A DNA stretch of 64,000 bases from Pseudomonas bharatica CSV86 (GTDB lineage: Bacteria > Pseudomonadota > Gammaproteobacteria > Pseudomonadales > Pseudomonadaceae), in the NCBI RefSeq assembly GCF_000319305.2, contig NZ_AMWJ02000002.1, positions 930,001 to 994,000 of the forward strand, read 5' to 3'. Shown piece after piece: positions 10,716 to 19,332 of the stretch (the first letter of the stretch is position 1; each line of letters starts with the position of its first letter). A program made the translations under genes and the position numbers. The notes below the pieces were generated by a model that worked only from the letters and a program-made list of their open reading frames with translations, made no database searches and had not been told where the DNA came from.

Positions 10716-11794
10716 GGTTCGTCTCCAACCACCAGGGTGTCCTGTGGGTGCAGGCCAAGCACCACGGCCTCGCCACGGGCTGGCAGGCGGCCGCTTTCGG
10801 AGCTGCGGGTCGGCCGGCGGATGGCGACCGACATGCCCTCGCCCAGGTCGATCTGCACCAGTTGGCTCTCACCCTGGAAAATCACATCGGTGACATGGCC
10901 GTAAAGTTGGTTGTACTCAGTGGCATCGGCCGAAACGAATTGCAGTTTTTCCGGACGAACCACCAGGCTAGGGTTCTTGAGCCCGGCCACCGCGCTGACA
11001 GTGGCCAGGGAACGTCCCTGGAATCGAGCGCCCCCTTCGTGCGGCACCACCGGCAGACAGGACGACTCGCCGACGAACTCTGCAACGAAGCGATTGGCCG
11101 GGCGCTCGTAGAGATTCACCGGCGTATCGATCTGGCGAATCCTGCCCTTGCTCATCACCGCAATGCGGTCGGACATGGTCAAGGCTTCGCGCTGGTCGTG
11201 GGTCACGTAGACCACGGTCATGCCCAGGCGCTCATGCAAGCGGCGCAGTTCCAACTGCATGGTTTCCCGCAGGCGTTTGTCGAGCGCCGACAGCGGCTCG
11301 TCCATCAACAGGATCTTCGGCTCGAAGACGATGGCCCGGGCCAGGGCAATCCGCTGGCGCTGACCACCCGACATCTCGGTGATATTTCGCTCGATCAAAT
11401 GGTCGAGCTCTACCGTGGCCAACGCCTGCTCCACCCGCTGGCGAATGTCCGCCCGTGCGTAACCACGCAGCTTCAGCGGGTAGGCAACGTTCTGGAACAC
11501 GTTCATGTGCGGGAACAGCGCGTAGCTCTGGAACATCATGCCGACATCGCGTTTGTGTGGCGGCTCGAAAATCATCTCCCGACCGCCAAAGCGAATACTG
11601 CCGGCGTCAGGGCGAACAAAACCGGCCAGCGCCATCAATAGCGTGGTCTTCCCGGACCCCGAGGAACCGAGCAGAGAAAGGAATTCGCCACTCTTGATCG
11701 AGAGTGAGACATCATCCAACGCAGCAAAGCTGTCGTAGGTCTTGGTAAGGTTCTCGATGTCGATCGACATCGAAAGTTTAGGATCTTCGGACAT
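10712..11794 (-). CDS. ABC transporter ATP-binding protein, PotA type
   Basis: A cytoplasmic ATPase of about 360 residues that powers the PotBC-like permeases. Walker A is GSSGSGKTT (about 43-51), the Q-loop lies in MMFQSYALFPHM, the signature is MSGGQRQRIALARA, Walker B is ILLMDEPLSALD, and the switch His is in YVTHDQREA. The last third is a TOBE-type regulatory/sugar-like beta domain typical of PotA. No strong ribosome site marks the start; I use the ATG at 11794, with ATG 11770 (MSIDIENL) as a good alternative. It overlaps permease 1 by 4 bp. Confidence 0.88.
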   Translation of the reverse strand: MSEDPKLSMSIDIENLTKTYDSFAALDDVSLSIKSGEFLSLLGSSGSGKTTLLMALAGFVRPDAGSIRFGGREMIFEPPHKRDVGMMFQSYALFPHMNVFQNVAYPLKLRGYARADIRQRVEQALATVELDHLIERNITEMSGGQRQRIALARAIVFEPKILLMDEPLSALDKRLRETMQLELRRLHERLGMTVVYVTHDQREALTMSDRIAVMSKGRIRQIDTPVNLYERPANRFVAEFVGESSCLPVVPHEGGARFQGRSLATVSAVAGLKNPSLVVRPEKLQFVSADATEYNQLYGHVTDVIFQGESQLVQIDLGEGMSVAIRRPTRSSESGRLPARGEAVVLGLHPQDTLVVGDEP

Positions 11795-11885
11795 ACACAC
11801 ACTCGGCACACGGGCAACTTCAGCCCTTTTTATTGAAGCAGGGACGCCGAGGCGCCCCTCCTCACTTCGCGTCTGGCAGCAACCG

Positions 11886-12920
11886 TCAATGCGCCAGGAA
11901 CAAGGCGAAGCGCTGGCGAACGGCAGCTTGATTGCTTACCCACCACTCGGGAGACACCGAGACCACCTTGTCGATGTTCTGCGGCGAGGTTGGCAAGCGT
12001 GCCGCCAGCTCCTCGGTGATCACCGGCTCCTGGTATGCCTGGCTGTTGACCGGCGAGTAGGGAATGAGCGTCGCCAGGGCTGCCTGGCTCTGCGGCGTCA
12101 TGATCTGGGCGATCAGCTTCATTGCCAGGTCCTTGTTGGCCGCCCCCTTGGGAACGATCAGGCAGTCATGGCTCAACAGGGCGCCGTCGAAGCTGTAGTT
12201 CACCTTCTCGCCGCTGGCCTTGACATCATTCACCCGTCCGTTCCAGATCGCCAGGAAGTCGACCTCGCGGCTACGCAACAGCTGCGCCGAGTCGGCACCG
12301 GCACTCCACCAGTTGACCACCTGTGGCTTGATCCGCTCGAGTACCTTGGTGGCGCGCTCGACATCCAGCGGATACAGGTCTTTCGGCGCAACGCCGTCAC
12401 CCAGCAACGCCGCCTCCATGGTCAACCAGGGTTGCCGATACAGGGCACGGGCGCCCTTGACCTGCGGATCGAAAAACTGCTGCCAGTTCTTCGCCACGGG
12501 AGCACCGGTGTCGTCGGCCCAAGCCACGACGGTGGCGTAGGCATGACTGGCGATCCAGTGACTGCTGACCACGCTCTTGTCGACATGAGTCGCATCGATC
12601 ACCGAGTAGTCGAGGGGTTCGACCAGGCCTTCCTGCTGGGCCTGGGCGCACTCCGTACTGCCCAACTCCACGACATCCCATTTCGGCTTGCCCGACATGA
12701 CCTGGGCGCGCACCGCCGCCAGGCCATCCATGTTGTCTTCTTTGATCGTCACGCCCAGCGCCTTGGCCGCAGGCTCCAAGTAGGCCTTGCGCTCGGCATC
12801 CTGCAATGCCCCACCCCAGCCCGAAAACGTCAGGCTGTCCGCCAGCGCGGTACAGCTTGCGGCGAGGGCCAATGCGGCCACGACGGCCGTATGCAAAGTT
12901 TTCCTCTTGAAACCGGACAT
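11886..12920 (-). CDS. Periplasmic polyamine-type solute-binding protein (copy 1)
   Basis: A 344-residue PotD/SBP_bac family protein with a Sec signal peptide (basic MSGFKRKT, hydrophobic core, cleavage after CTALA). The mature part starts DSLTFSGWGGALQDAERKAY. It would capture the substrate in the periplasm and deliver it to the PotABC-like complex. The ATG at 12920 has GGGAGG seven bases upstream. It is 14 bp downstream of a very similar paralogue and the two share most of their length (for example GALQDAERKAYL and NMDGLAAVRAQVMSGKPKWD), so this is a local duplication with possible split specificity. Confidence 0.87.
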   Translation of the reverse strand: MSGFKRKTLHTAVVAALALAASCTALADSLTFSGWGGALQDAERKAYLEPAAKALGVTIKEDNMDGLAAVRAQVMSGKPKWDVVELGSTECAQAQQEGLVEPLDYSVIDATHVDKSVVSSHWIASHAYATVVAWADDTGAPVAKNWQQFFDPQVKGARALYRQPWLTMEAALLGDGVAPKDLYPLDVERATKVLERIKPQVVNWWSAGADSAQLLRSREVDFLAIWNGRVNDVKASGEKVNYSFDGALLSHDCLIVPKGAANKDLAMKLIAQIMTPQSQAALATLIPYSPVNSQAYQEPVITEELAARLPTSPQNIDKVVSVSPEWWVSNQAAVRQRFALFLAH

Positions 12921-12934
12921 ACCCGAGCCTCCCA

Positions 12935-13966
12935 TCAATTCTGGATGAACAAGTCAAAACGACGCTGGACTTCCGCCTGGTGCGCCTGCCACCAGACCGG
13001 GTCGAAGAACACCACCTTGTCGACGTTCGCAGGTGCGGTTGGCAAGGTCGCGGCCATGGCGGGCGGGATGATGTCGGTGTCGTAGGCCTTGACGTTGATG
13101 GGCGGGTTTGGAATCAGGGTGACCAGTGTCGCCTGGCTTTCCGGCTTCATGATCTGCGCTATCAGCTTCATGGCCAGTTCCTTGTTCGGCGCGCCCTTGG
13201 GCACGACCACACAGTCGTAGTCGAGCAGCGCGTGGTCATAGGTGTAGTCGACGTTCTCACCGGACTTCTTCAGGTCCTCGACCCGCGAGGCCCAGATCGC
13301 CAGGGCGTCCACTTCGCGGCTGCGCAGCAATTGCGCCGAGTCGGTACCGCTGCGCCACCAGTTGACCACTTGCGGCTTGATACGCTCCAGCACCTTGAAG
13401 GCACGGTCGACATCCAATGGATAAAGGGCCTTGGGCGACACGCCGTCAGCGATCAGTGCCAGTTCCAGCGTGGTATAGGGCTGGCGATACATGGCGCGGG
13501 AGGCCTTGACCTGGGGATCGAAGAATTCTGTCCAGGTTTTTGGCGCATTGCCGTTGGCATCGTTGGCCCAGGCCAGCACGGTGGAGTAGGCATTGCTGGC
13601 GATCCAGTTCTTGCCGTAGAAGTTGGCTGCCACGCCTTCGGTGCTGATCACCGAGTAATCGAGGGGTTCGGTCAGGCCCTGTTCCTGGGCGAGCACGCAA
13701 TCATTGGAGGCCAGCTCGACCACGTCCCACTTCGGCTTGCCCGACATCACCTGAGCACGCACTGCAGCCAGACCGTCCATGTTGTCTTCCTGGATCCTGA
13801 TCCCCAGGGCCGCCTCTGCCGGTTTGAGATAGGCCTTGCGTTCAGCGTCCTGCAACGCCCCGCCCCAACCAGCGAATGTAACGGTACCCGCAGCCTGCAC
13901 AGGGGCCACGGAACACACGGACAAGGCCAGCGCCACGCCAGCCAAGCGCTTATTGATCGAATGCAT
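12935..13966 (-). CDS. Periplasmic polyamine-type solute-binding protein (copy 2)
   Basis: A 343-residue paralogue of the next gene. The signal peptide is MHSINKRLAGVALALSVCS with cleavage near VQA, and the mature protein starts AGTVTFAGWGGALQDAERK. The ribosome site CAGGAGTTGAAA fixes the ATG at 13966. The core NMDGLAAVRAQVMSGKPKWDVVEL is identical in both copies, while the ligand-contacting stretches differ more (for example STEGVAANFYGKNWIAS against DATHVDKSVVSSHWIAS). It is probably the first gene of the transporter operon, so its upstream region (13967-14110) should hold the operon promoter. Confidence 0.87.
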   Translation of the reverse strand: MHSINKRLAGVALALSVCSVAPVQAAGTVTFAGWGGALQDAERKAYLKPAEAALGIRIQEDNMDGLAAVRAQVMSGKPKWDVVELASNDCVLAQEQGLTEPLDYSVISTEGVAANFYGKNWIASNAYSTVLAWANDANGNAPKTWTEFFDPQVKASRAMYRQPYTTLELALIADGVSPKALYPLDVDRAFKVLERIKPQVVNWWRSGTDSAQLLRSREVDALAIWASRVEDLKKSGENVDYTYDHALLDYDCVVVPKGAPNKELAMKLIAQIMKPESQATLVTLIPNPPINVKAYDTDIIPPAMAATLPTAPANVDKVVFFDPVWWQAHQAEVQRRFDLFIQN

Positions 13967-14110
13967 TTTCAACTCCTGAGTTATTTTAGTTAGACAGTTG
14001 AATCGAACGCGGGGCGATATCACCCGAACCACTCTTTTTATAATGACGGAGGCAGCACGGGTGCCTCTCTAATTCCGGCCTCTACCGCAAACATACGGGA
14101 TGCGAAAAGC

Positions 14111-15448
14111 CTATTGGGAATCCTTGAAGCGATACCAGGCGTAAGTCATGCGTTGCCCCAACCGCAGGAACGGCTGGAAGGGAAAACGCTTGGGAACCTG
14201 GTGCAGGAAATCGATCGAGGTGGGCTGCGTTGTCCCCGTCAGCATCTGCGCCAGGCGCTTGCCGGTCTGCACCGAGAACGACACACCGCTACCGGCATAA
14301 CCCCCACCGGCATACACGTTGTCGAGCCCCGGCACCCGGCAGATGAAGGGCAGCGAGTTTTCGCTGACCGCGACCCAGCCGCCCCAGTTGTAATCCACTT
14401 CAATACCGGCCAGTACCGGAAACTTGCGGCACAGCGCGTCGTGCAGGTTCTGCCTGTGACGAGGATCGTCCGCCTCCCGACCGGTAATGGCGCTGCGTCC
14501 ACCGAACAAAATGCGGTCGTCCGGCAGGCGTCGGTAATACGAGAGCAGGTTGCGGGTATCGAACATGCATTCGCTGCCTGGAAGGCTGAGCCGCTTCTCT
14601 TCCGAAGTCAGGGGGCGGGTCACGATGATTTGCGAATGAACCGGCAGCACACGTCCGGCAGTGGCCCTGTTCAGTGCTGGCGAGGTGTAGCCATTGGTCG
14701 CCACCACGACCTTGCGGGCCGTAACCACACCACCAGGCGTGACCAAACGATGAACACCGTTGCTGCTGTGCCACTCCATCACCGGTGACGAGGTGTGTAC
14801 CCTGGCACCGGCCGTGCGCGCCATGCGGTGAAGCCCCCAGGCCAGCTTGAGTGGGTGCATGGAAAACCCGTCCGGCATATACAAGGCACCGAATGCCTCG
14901 GCGCCGCTGTGCACCGAATGCACCTGGCTGCCACTGACAAACTCGGCGCGGTAGTTCAATACATCGTTGTACAGGCCCACCTCGTGCTTGAGTGCCTCGA
15001 CGTGTGACGCATGGCTCGCCACCTTGTAAACGCCATCGGGCTGTGGATCGCATGCGATCGCTCCGTCGCGGATCAGTCCGCGAACGGTGTTGAGCCCGTC
15101 GGACATCTCCTCGAAATAGGCCTTGGCCCTGGTTGCGCCGTAGCGCTTGATCAACTGTGCCAGCGGCACACGACCACCGGAAATACGCGCAAAACTGCCA
15201 TTACGACCGCTGCACCCCCAGGCCACCTGATTCGCCTCCAGCACCACGGCATTGATCCCATGATCACGAGCCAGATGCAGCGCGCAACTGAGCCCCGTGT
15301 AGCCGGCCCCGATGATGGCAACCTCTACATCGACAGCCCCCGAGACCGGGCCATCGTCATCCGGGGCCTCACCCGCTGTATCAACCCAATAGGAGGGCGA
15401 ATGTGGCATTCCTGCGCCTGGGGTAGCACTGACAAGAGGATCGTACAA
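14111..15448 (-). CDS. FAD-dependent oxidoreductase, gamma-glutamylputrescine oxidase (PuuB)-like
   Basis: A flavoprotein of about 445 residues in the DAO superfamily. Visible features are the FAD motif GAGYTGLSCALHLA, the GCSGRNGSFARISGG segment typical of PuuB/OrdL proteins, and the C-terminal GGYAGSGVSFSVQTG. Relatives oxidise gamma-glutamylputrescine or similar N-substituted amines to an aldehyde with H2O2 release. I place the start at a TTG at 15448 because ACGGAGTC lies seven bases upstream and the family begins (L)YDPLVSATPG; ATG 15409 would remove this conserved segment. It heads the leftward cluster and supports an amine or polyamine-like substrate. Confidence 0.82.
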   Translation of the reverse strand: MYDPLVSATPGAGMPHSPSYWVDTAGEAPDDDGPVSGAVDVEVAIIGAGYTGLSCALHLARDHGINAVVLEANQVAWGCSGRNGSFARISGGRVPLAQLIKRYGATRAKAYFEEMSDGLNTVRGLIRDGAIACDPQPDGVYKVASHASHVEALKHEVGLYNDVLNYRAEFVSGSQVHSVHSGAEAFGALYMPDGFSMHPLKLAWGLHRMARTAGARVHTSSPVMEWHSSNGVHRLVTPGGVVTARKVVVATNGYTSPALNRATAGRVLPVHSQIIVTRPLTSEEKRLSLPGSECMFDTRNLLSYYRRLPDDRILFGGRSAITGREADDPRHRQNLHDALCRKFPVLAGIEVDYNWGGWVAVSENSLPFICRVPGLDNVYAGGGYAGSGVSFSVQTGKRLAQMLTGTTQPTSIDFLHQVPKRFPFQPFLRLGQRMTYAWYRFKDSQ

Positions 15449-15933
15449 TTTAGACTCCGTATCGCTGTGCGATTCGACAAAATCACTTAACAAAAATAAT
15501 CCGTCACATATCGATCCATGTCAATCGAATTGATGGAATGCAGGGCATTTTTTGATTTACTAAGGGGAACCTTCAGAAACAAGCCGTGCTGTTCGAGCAA
15601 CCGCTTGCGGGGTGTAGCAGGTGCTGCCTGTGCTGCTCGTTGTAGCCACTAGGCGATGCTGCTGGGATGCAGTAATGACTATGCGTAGCTGAAATCGCCG
15701 GCTGGGACGCTGGCGGCGCTATATGGGGGCCGGGAGGCGACGAAATCCTCTGCTAGGCTTTTATAACTCCCAGTGGAACGCGGAGCAGTCCGGGAGCTTA
15801 TTTGCCATATTGGCAGAAATCCGTAGGAATCACGGGCGCAGGACCTGCAAGGTATTGTGTTGAGCGAGTCCGGTTTACAAATACAGATGTAGCCCGAATT
15901 TCTTAACTTGATGCAACACCAGGGATAAAGCAG
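15449..15933. other. 485-bp intergenic region with no gene
   Basis: I see no open frame with a ribosome site and no clear terminator or repeat. It must hold the promoter of the leftward PuuB-like gene and of the rightward thioredoxin-fusion gene. GC content falls around 15490-15560. Confidence 0.5.
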
Positions 15934-16830
15934 ATGAGCGACAACGATTACGAACTTCGCATGCTCAAGGTCATGGAATCAATCACTAACTTTTTCGGGC
16001 CGGGCCATTCAAAGCCGCAGGAGAAAGTTTACGAGCACCAAAAAAGCTGTGTTAAGTCGATCACGCTTCATATCGGGAACCACAGCTGGTATTTACTGAA
16101 GCTCGATTCGAAATCCGTGATAGGAAAAGTTTTTTCTGACGCCGGACCAGACATCACTCCCACGGGGCTGAAATACGACGTCGTTTGGGCTGCGGGCGCC
16201 CACTCTATGAACGAGGAGGTTCGTCTGCAATTGAACTACGAGCTCAAGAAAGGGAACTCGTCCCCCGAGGTCGACAGCCCCATCCGCATCGCCATCGAAA
16301 TCGCGGACGGTCCGGACGGGATGCCCTTCAACGTGACTTGGTCGGGGCCCGATACGAACGCCTTATACGAGCGCGGACTGGAGCTGACGCACACTACGCT
16401 GGTCGAGGGTAGCCATTGGGTGGTCGGCGTCAATCTCACTCAAGAAGGGTTTCCAGAGCATAGCGCGAAGCCTGTCGGCGCCCGGCCCGCAGCGATAGTA
16501 GATTGGGTGCCGGGCGGTGTCACCACGTTGACCGACGATAACTTGCCTGAGGCAATCAAGAGTTCGACGCCGGTCCTGATCGATTTTTGGACGGAGTGGT
16601 GCGGCCCATGCAAGGCGCTGGAAAAGACACTGCGTGAGCTATCGCCACAGTACGGGGGGAATCTGCGGGTCGCGAGAGTGAACACTGATGAAAACTCTGC
16701 TTCCGGGAGCAAGTTTCACATCACCAGTGTTCCGGTCATGAAGCTGTTCAAGAACGGGGAGGAACTCGAAACTATTCCGGGAAACCAGCCCGAGAGTCGG
16801 ATCAAGGAAATATTGTCTCGGCATATGTAG
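15934..16830 (+). CDS. Thioredoxin-domain protein with uncharacterised N-terminal domain
   Basis: 298 residues. The last 110 form a thioredoxin domain with the active site WCGPC in DFWTEWCGPCKALEKT, and the cis-Pro loop ITSVPVMKLFKNGEE. No signal peptide is visible, so it should work in the cytoplasm. Residues about 1-185 are an acidic soluble domain I do not recognise; it has a Trp-rich stretch (GNHSWYLLKL) and PFNVTWSGPDTNALYERGLE. A TerD-like fold is possible from the pattern of a stress-protein domain preceding thioredoxin, but I cannot confirm it. It stands alone between the catabolic cluster and the ICE boundary. The ribosome site is weak (AGGGATAAAGCAG). Confidence 0.75.
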   Translation: MSDNDYELRMLKVMESITNFFGPGHSKPQEKVYEHQKSCVKSITLHIGNHSWYLLKLDSKSVIGKVFSDAGPDITPTGLKYDVVWAAGAHSMNEEVRLQLNYELKKGNSSPEVDSPIRIAIEIADGPDGMPFNVTWSGPDTNALYERGLELTHTTLVEGSHWVVGVNLTQEGFPEHSAKPVGARPAAIVDWVPGGVTTLTDDNLPEAIKSSTPVLIDFWTEWCGPCKALEKTLRELSPQYGGNLRVARVNTDENSASGSKFHITSVPVMKLFKNGEELETIPGNQPESRIKEILSRHM

Positions 16831-16941
16831 TGCGTGCGGAACAATGTGCTGGTGGACCTGACGCCGGTTATTACAAAGCACGCCCGCATCCTATTTGGAG
16901 TTATGACTGCTAATGAGGCGTGGTATCGCTGGCGGGACCAA

Positions 16942-16975
16942 AGAAAAAGCCCGCGAACCTGTACAGGCCGCGGGC
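16942..16975 (-). terminator. Rho-independent terminator of the disrupted tRNA-Lys unit
   Basis: Arms GCCCGCG (16949-16955) and CGCGGGC (16969-16975) pair, and on the minus strand the stem is followed by a T-rich run. Its leftward direction fits a tRNA-Lys transcribed leftward whose 3' end is at 17090. Confidence 0.75.
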
Positions 16976-17089
16976 TATTTCATATTTACATCACATCGAA
17001 GCGACTCTAGGGCTCACTTCATACGGCATCATGACTGGGCTGGCTCTTACAGGCCTTCCCTTCCTAGTACATACGAACCGCTGTGAAAA

Positions 17090-17134
17090 TGGTGGGTCGT
17101 GTAGGATTCGAACCTACGACCAATTGGTTAAAAG
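17090..17134 (-). other. ICE attachment site: 45-bp 3' end of tRNA-Lys
   Basis: On the minus strand this reads as the 3' part of tRNA-Lys(UUU): anticodon-loop end CTTTTAACC, the T arm GGTTCGAATCC, the acceptor end and an encoded CCA. Identity to a tRNA stops abruptly at 17134, and no 5' half follows. PAPI-1/pKLC102-type ICEs integrate at the 3' end of tRNA-Lys and leave this duplicate at the soj end. The complete tRNA gene should lie at the other ICE end, outside the window. Confidence 0.85.
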
Positions 17135-17225
17135 ACAATTGGATCTGGGCCGGAATGTCCACCTAGGGAGGGGTTTTACGCCTAGACACGCAGCCTCTAA
17201 TGAAATCCACATTAGAGGCATGGCA

Positions 17226-18109
17226 ATGACACACCCGAAGAAAGCAAAACGAGCAGGCCAGGTTTCCACCAAAGGCGGCACCGGAAAATCCACCGGGTCC
17301 ACCAACCTGGGCGCATTCATCGCTGACGCAGGCCTGCGTACCCTCCTCATTGATCTGGACCCAGTCCAGCCCTCAGCATCCTCCTACTATCCTCTCGAAT
17401 ACACCGCCCCGGGCGGAATTTTCGAGTTGCTGTCCTACAACGAGACGGGCAGGGATAAGATCATCTCCCGCACCTCGATCAAGAACCTGGACGTCATCAT
17501 CTCGAACGACGCCAACAACCAACTGAACAACCTCATACTGCAGGCCCCCGACGGGAGACTGCGACTAGCGAACCTGATGTCGGCTTTCGATGCCGATTAC
17601 GACCTCATCCTCTTCGATACCCAGGGCGCCCGCTCGGCCATGCTGGAAATGGTCGTTCTTGCATCCGATATCATCCTCTCCCCCCTCCCCCGAACATGTT
17701 GGCCGCGCGCGAATTCAGCCGTGGGACCATCCACATGATGGATGGCCTGCGCAGTTACGCACGCCTTGGCCTCACCATTCCCCACATCAACATCATCATC
17801 AACGGCCTGGATGAAACCGCAGACGCGCGCGAGATCCATCGCACCGTCCGCGAGATTTTCGACGGGAACCCCGACTACACCGTCCTGCAATCGATCATTC
17901 CTGACGCCGTCATCTTCAAGAAAGCCGCAAGCCAAGGTGTACCGGCGCACCGGCTGGAATACCGCCAACCTTCGAACCGTAAGTCACCGGCGGCGCTGAA
18001 CATTATCCGCAGCTTGGCGATCGAGGCCTTTCCAGAGTGGACGGACCGCTTCGAAGCAATGACCGAAGAGCGAGTAGCCGAAATCGTCAAGGAGGCACGT
18101 CGTGACTAA
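17226..18109 (+). pseudogene. soj: ICE ParA/Soj partition ATPase, frameshifted
   Basis: About 294 residues if repaired. The deviant Walker A is KGGTGKST near the N-terminus, followed by LRTLLIDLDPVQPSASSYYP and the second motif LILFDTQGARSAMLE. After LASDIILSPLP the frame fails; adding one C to the C5 run at 17687-17691 joins it to NMLAAREFSRGTIHMMDGL and the rest of the protein to 18109. Soj is needed for ICE maintenance in PAPI-1-type elements and is typically the first gene next to att. I use ATG 17226, which has AGAGG at good spacing; an ATG six bases earlier is too close to it. Confidence 0.83.
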
Positions 18110-18851
18110 GCCTCAAATGTCTCAAGCAGTTGGTTTTACCCCTGACGAGGTTGCCCGGCTCGGGAACATGTTCAGTTCCCAAAACCTGCGCAGCGTTCAG
18201 ACAAAGCTCACCGCGACAGCGACTGAGTTGCGGAACCTTGCAAACGGACGCCAGCGCGGCGGAGGTCTCATAGCAAATTTGGGCGCACTTCTAACTCCAG
18301 AACAGTGCCAACTGCTGTGGGATGCCTCCCGACTTGTAGAGTCGGTCGGCCAGAGCGTGACCCATGCAAAAGAAAAGCGCGTTCGGAGCGAGAAAAATAC
18401 GAAGCGCCGACAAGATGCGCGGGACGCACTGGCGAAGCAGTTGGTTGCCCGTACATTCCCATTGCCCACCGACGCCCATAACGAGCTGCTGGACACCATT
18501 AAAGCTGCACTCATCCTGAATCGTGCACGGCAGTTCTACACCACCTACAACCCTTCTGAATTCAACGTTTACCTCAGAAACGAGCTGAAAACACCTGATC
18601 GGCTCTTCGGACAATCGGCTGAGCAACACCGTGTTGGCAATATCAGATCACTCCGTTACTTCATGATCAGCGACCTGACCAGCCACCTTGCTTATGACGA
18701 TGGTTCATCGGTTGAGGAACGCCTGCGACTTCTTCAGGAAGAGGTGGCCGAAGCTGTTGCCGTGACTGCCTTGACGGCAGACGAACGCGAGACACTGCGC
18801 CAGTGGAAAGCGGCCTTGCTCCAAAGTAGTGGACAAGGGGAAGCGCCATGA
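18102..18851 (+). CDS. Conserved ICE protein of unknown function
   Basis: 249 residues, soluble, no recognised motif. It is rich in charged helices (AKEKRVRSEKNTKRRQDARDALAK). It starts with GTG behind a strong AAGGAGG and overlaps the soj stop by 8 bp, so it is coupled to soj and probably belongs to the partition/replication block. I do not assign a function. Confidence 0.7.
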   Translation: MTKPQMSQAVGFTPDEVARLGNMFSSQNLRSVQTKLTATATELRNLANGRQRGGGLIANLGALLTPEQCQLLWDASRLVESVGQSVTHAKEKRVRSEKNTKRRQDARDALAKQLVARTFPLPTDAHNELLDTIKAALILNRARQFYTTYNPSEFNVYLRNELKTPDRLFGQSAEQHRVGNIRSLRYFMISDLTSHLAYDDGSSVEERLRLLQEEVAEAVAVTALTADERETLRQWKAALLQSSGQGEAP

Positions 18852-19219
18852 AGGTATCCCTCCCTAAAACACTCACGCTGGGAATGCTCCAGGATCGCCT
18901 AGCAACGATCAGGCAGGAGCACCAAGAACCCGCCTGGGCGCCTGTAAAAGTGGAGCTGAATGGAATGCCATTCCAGCTCAACACCGGCAATTTCACGGTG
19001 GGCGACGATGGCACTTTTGCGTTTGATCTGTGCCTTCCCAATGCAGCTGTGGCGGCTATCCAGTATGTCCTAGAACATCCATGTGAGTCCCCCATGGAGT
19101 TCCTGCGCTGCTGGAACGAGGGCAATTTTGCAGCTCTCCGCGCTGAGTGGCCAGCTGTGCCTGCGGAGGTTTTCATCGGTGCGGACCCTCTCTACAAGAA
19201 TGCAGGAGGCGATGAATGA
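18848..19219 (+). CDS. Hypothetical ICE protein, 123 residues
   Basis: A small acidic soluble protein with no motif I recognise. Its ATG overlaps the previous stop (ATGA at 18848-18851) and its own stop overlaps the next start (ATGA at 19216-19219), so it sits inside a tightly coupled operon that leads to dnaB. The coupling and steady codon use support real translation. Confidence 0.65.
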   Translation: MKVSLPKTLTLGMLQDRLATIRQEHQEPAWAPVKVELNGMPFQLNTGNFTVGDDGTFAFDLCLPNAAVAAIQYVLEHPCESPMEFLRCWNEGNFAALRAEWPAVPAEVFIGADPLYKNAGGDE

Positions 19220-19332
19220 ACATCGTCCCCATTCGCCTATGTGAGCTGATTGACTTCGGTTCGCTGAAAACCCTAGCCGCGTTCACATCTTCCTTGATCA
19301 GTCGGCCTCTTCGCTTCAGGGAGGGTTCCTGA
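19216..19332 (+). CDS. Small coupled ORF, 38 residues
   Basis: A short frame MNIVPIRLCELIDFGSLKTL... ending FREGS, between two longer genes. AGGAGG lies five bases before its ATG. The ATG overlaps the upstream stop (ATGA) and its TGA overlaps the downstream ATG (TGATG at 19330-19334), which closes an otherwise unexplained 110-bp gap. It may encode a micropeptide or act only to pass ribosomes on to the next gene. Confidence 0.5.
   Translation: MNIVPIRLCELIDFGSLKTLAAFTSSLISRPLRFREGS

Noticed and set aside
17090-17165. A complete tRNA-Lys gene
   Set aside because: Identity to a tRNA ends at 17134; the D arm and 5' acceptor strand are absent.
16920-17225. N-terminal extension of Soj starting before the att site
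   Set aside because: It crosses the terminator and the tRNA fragment and has no ribosome site; ParA similarity begins at 17226.
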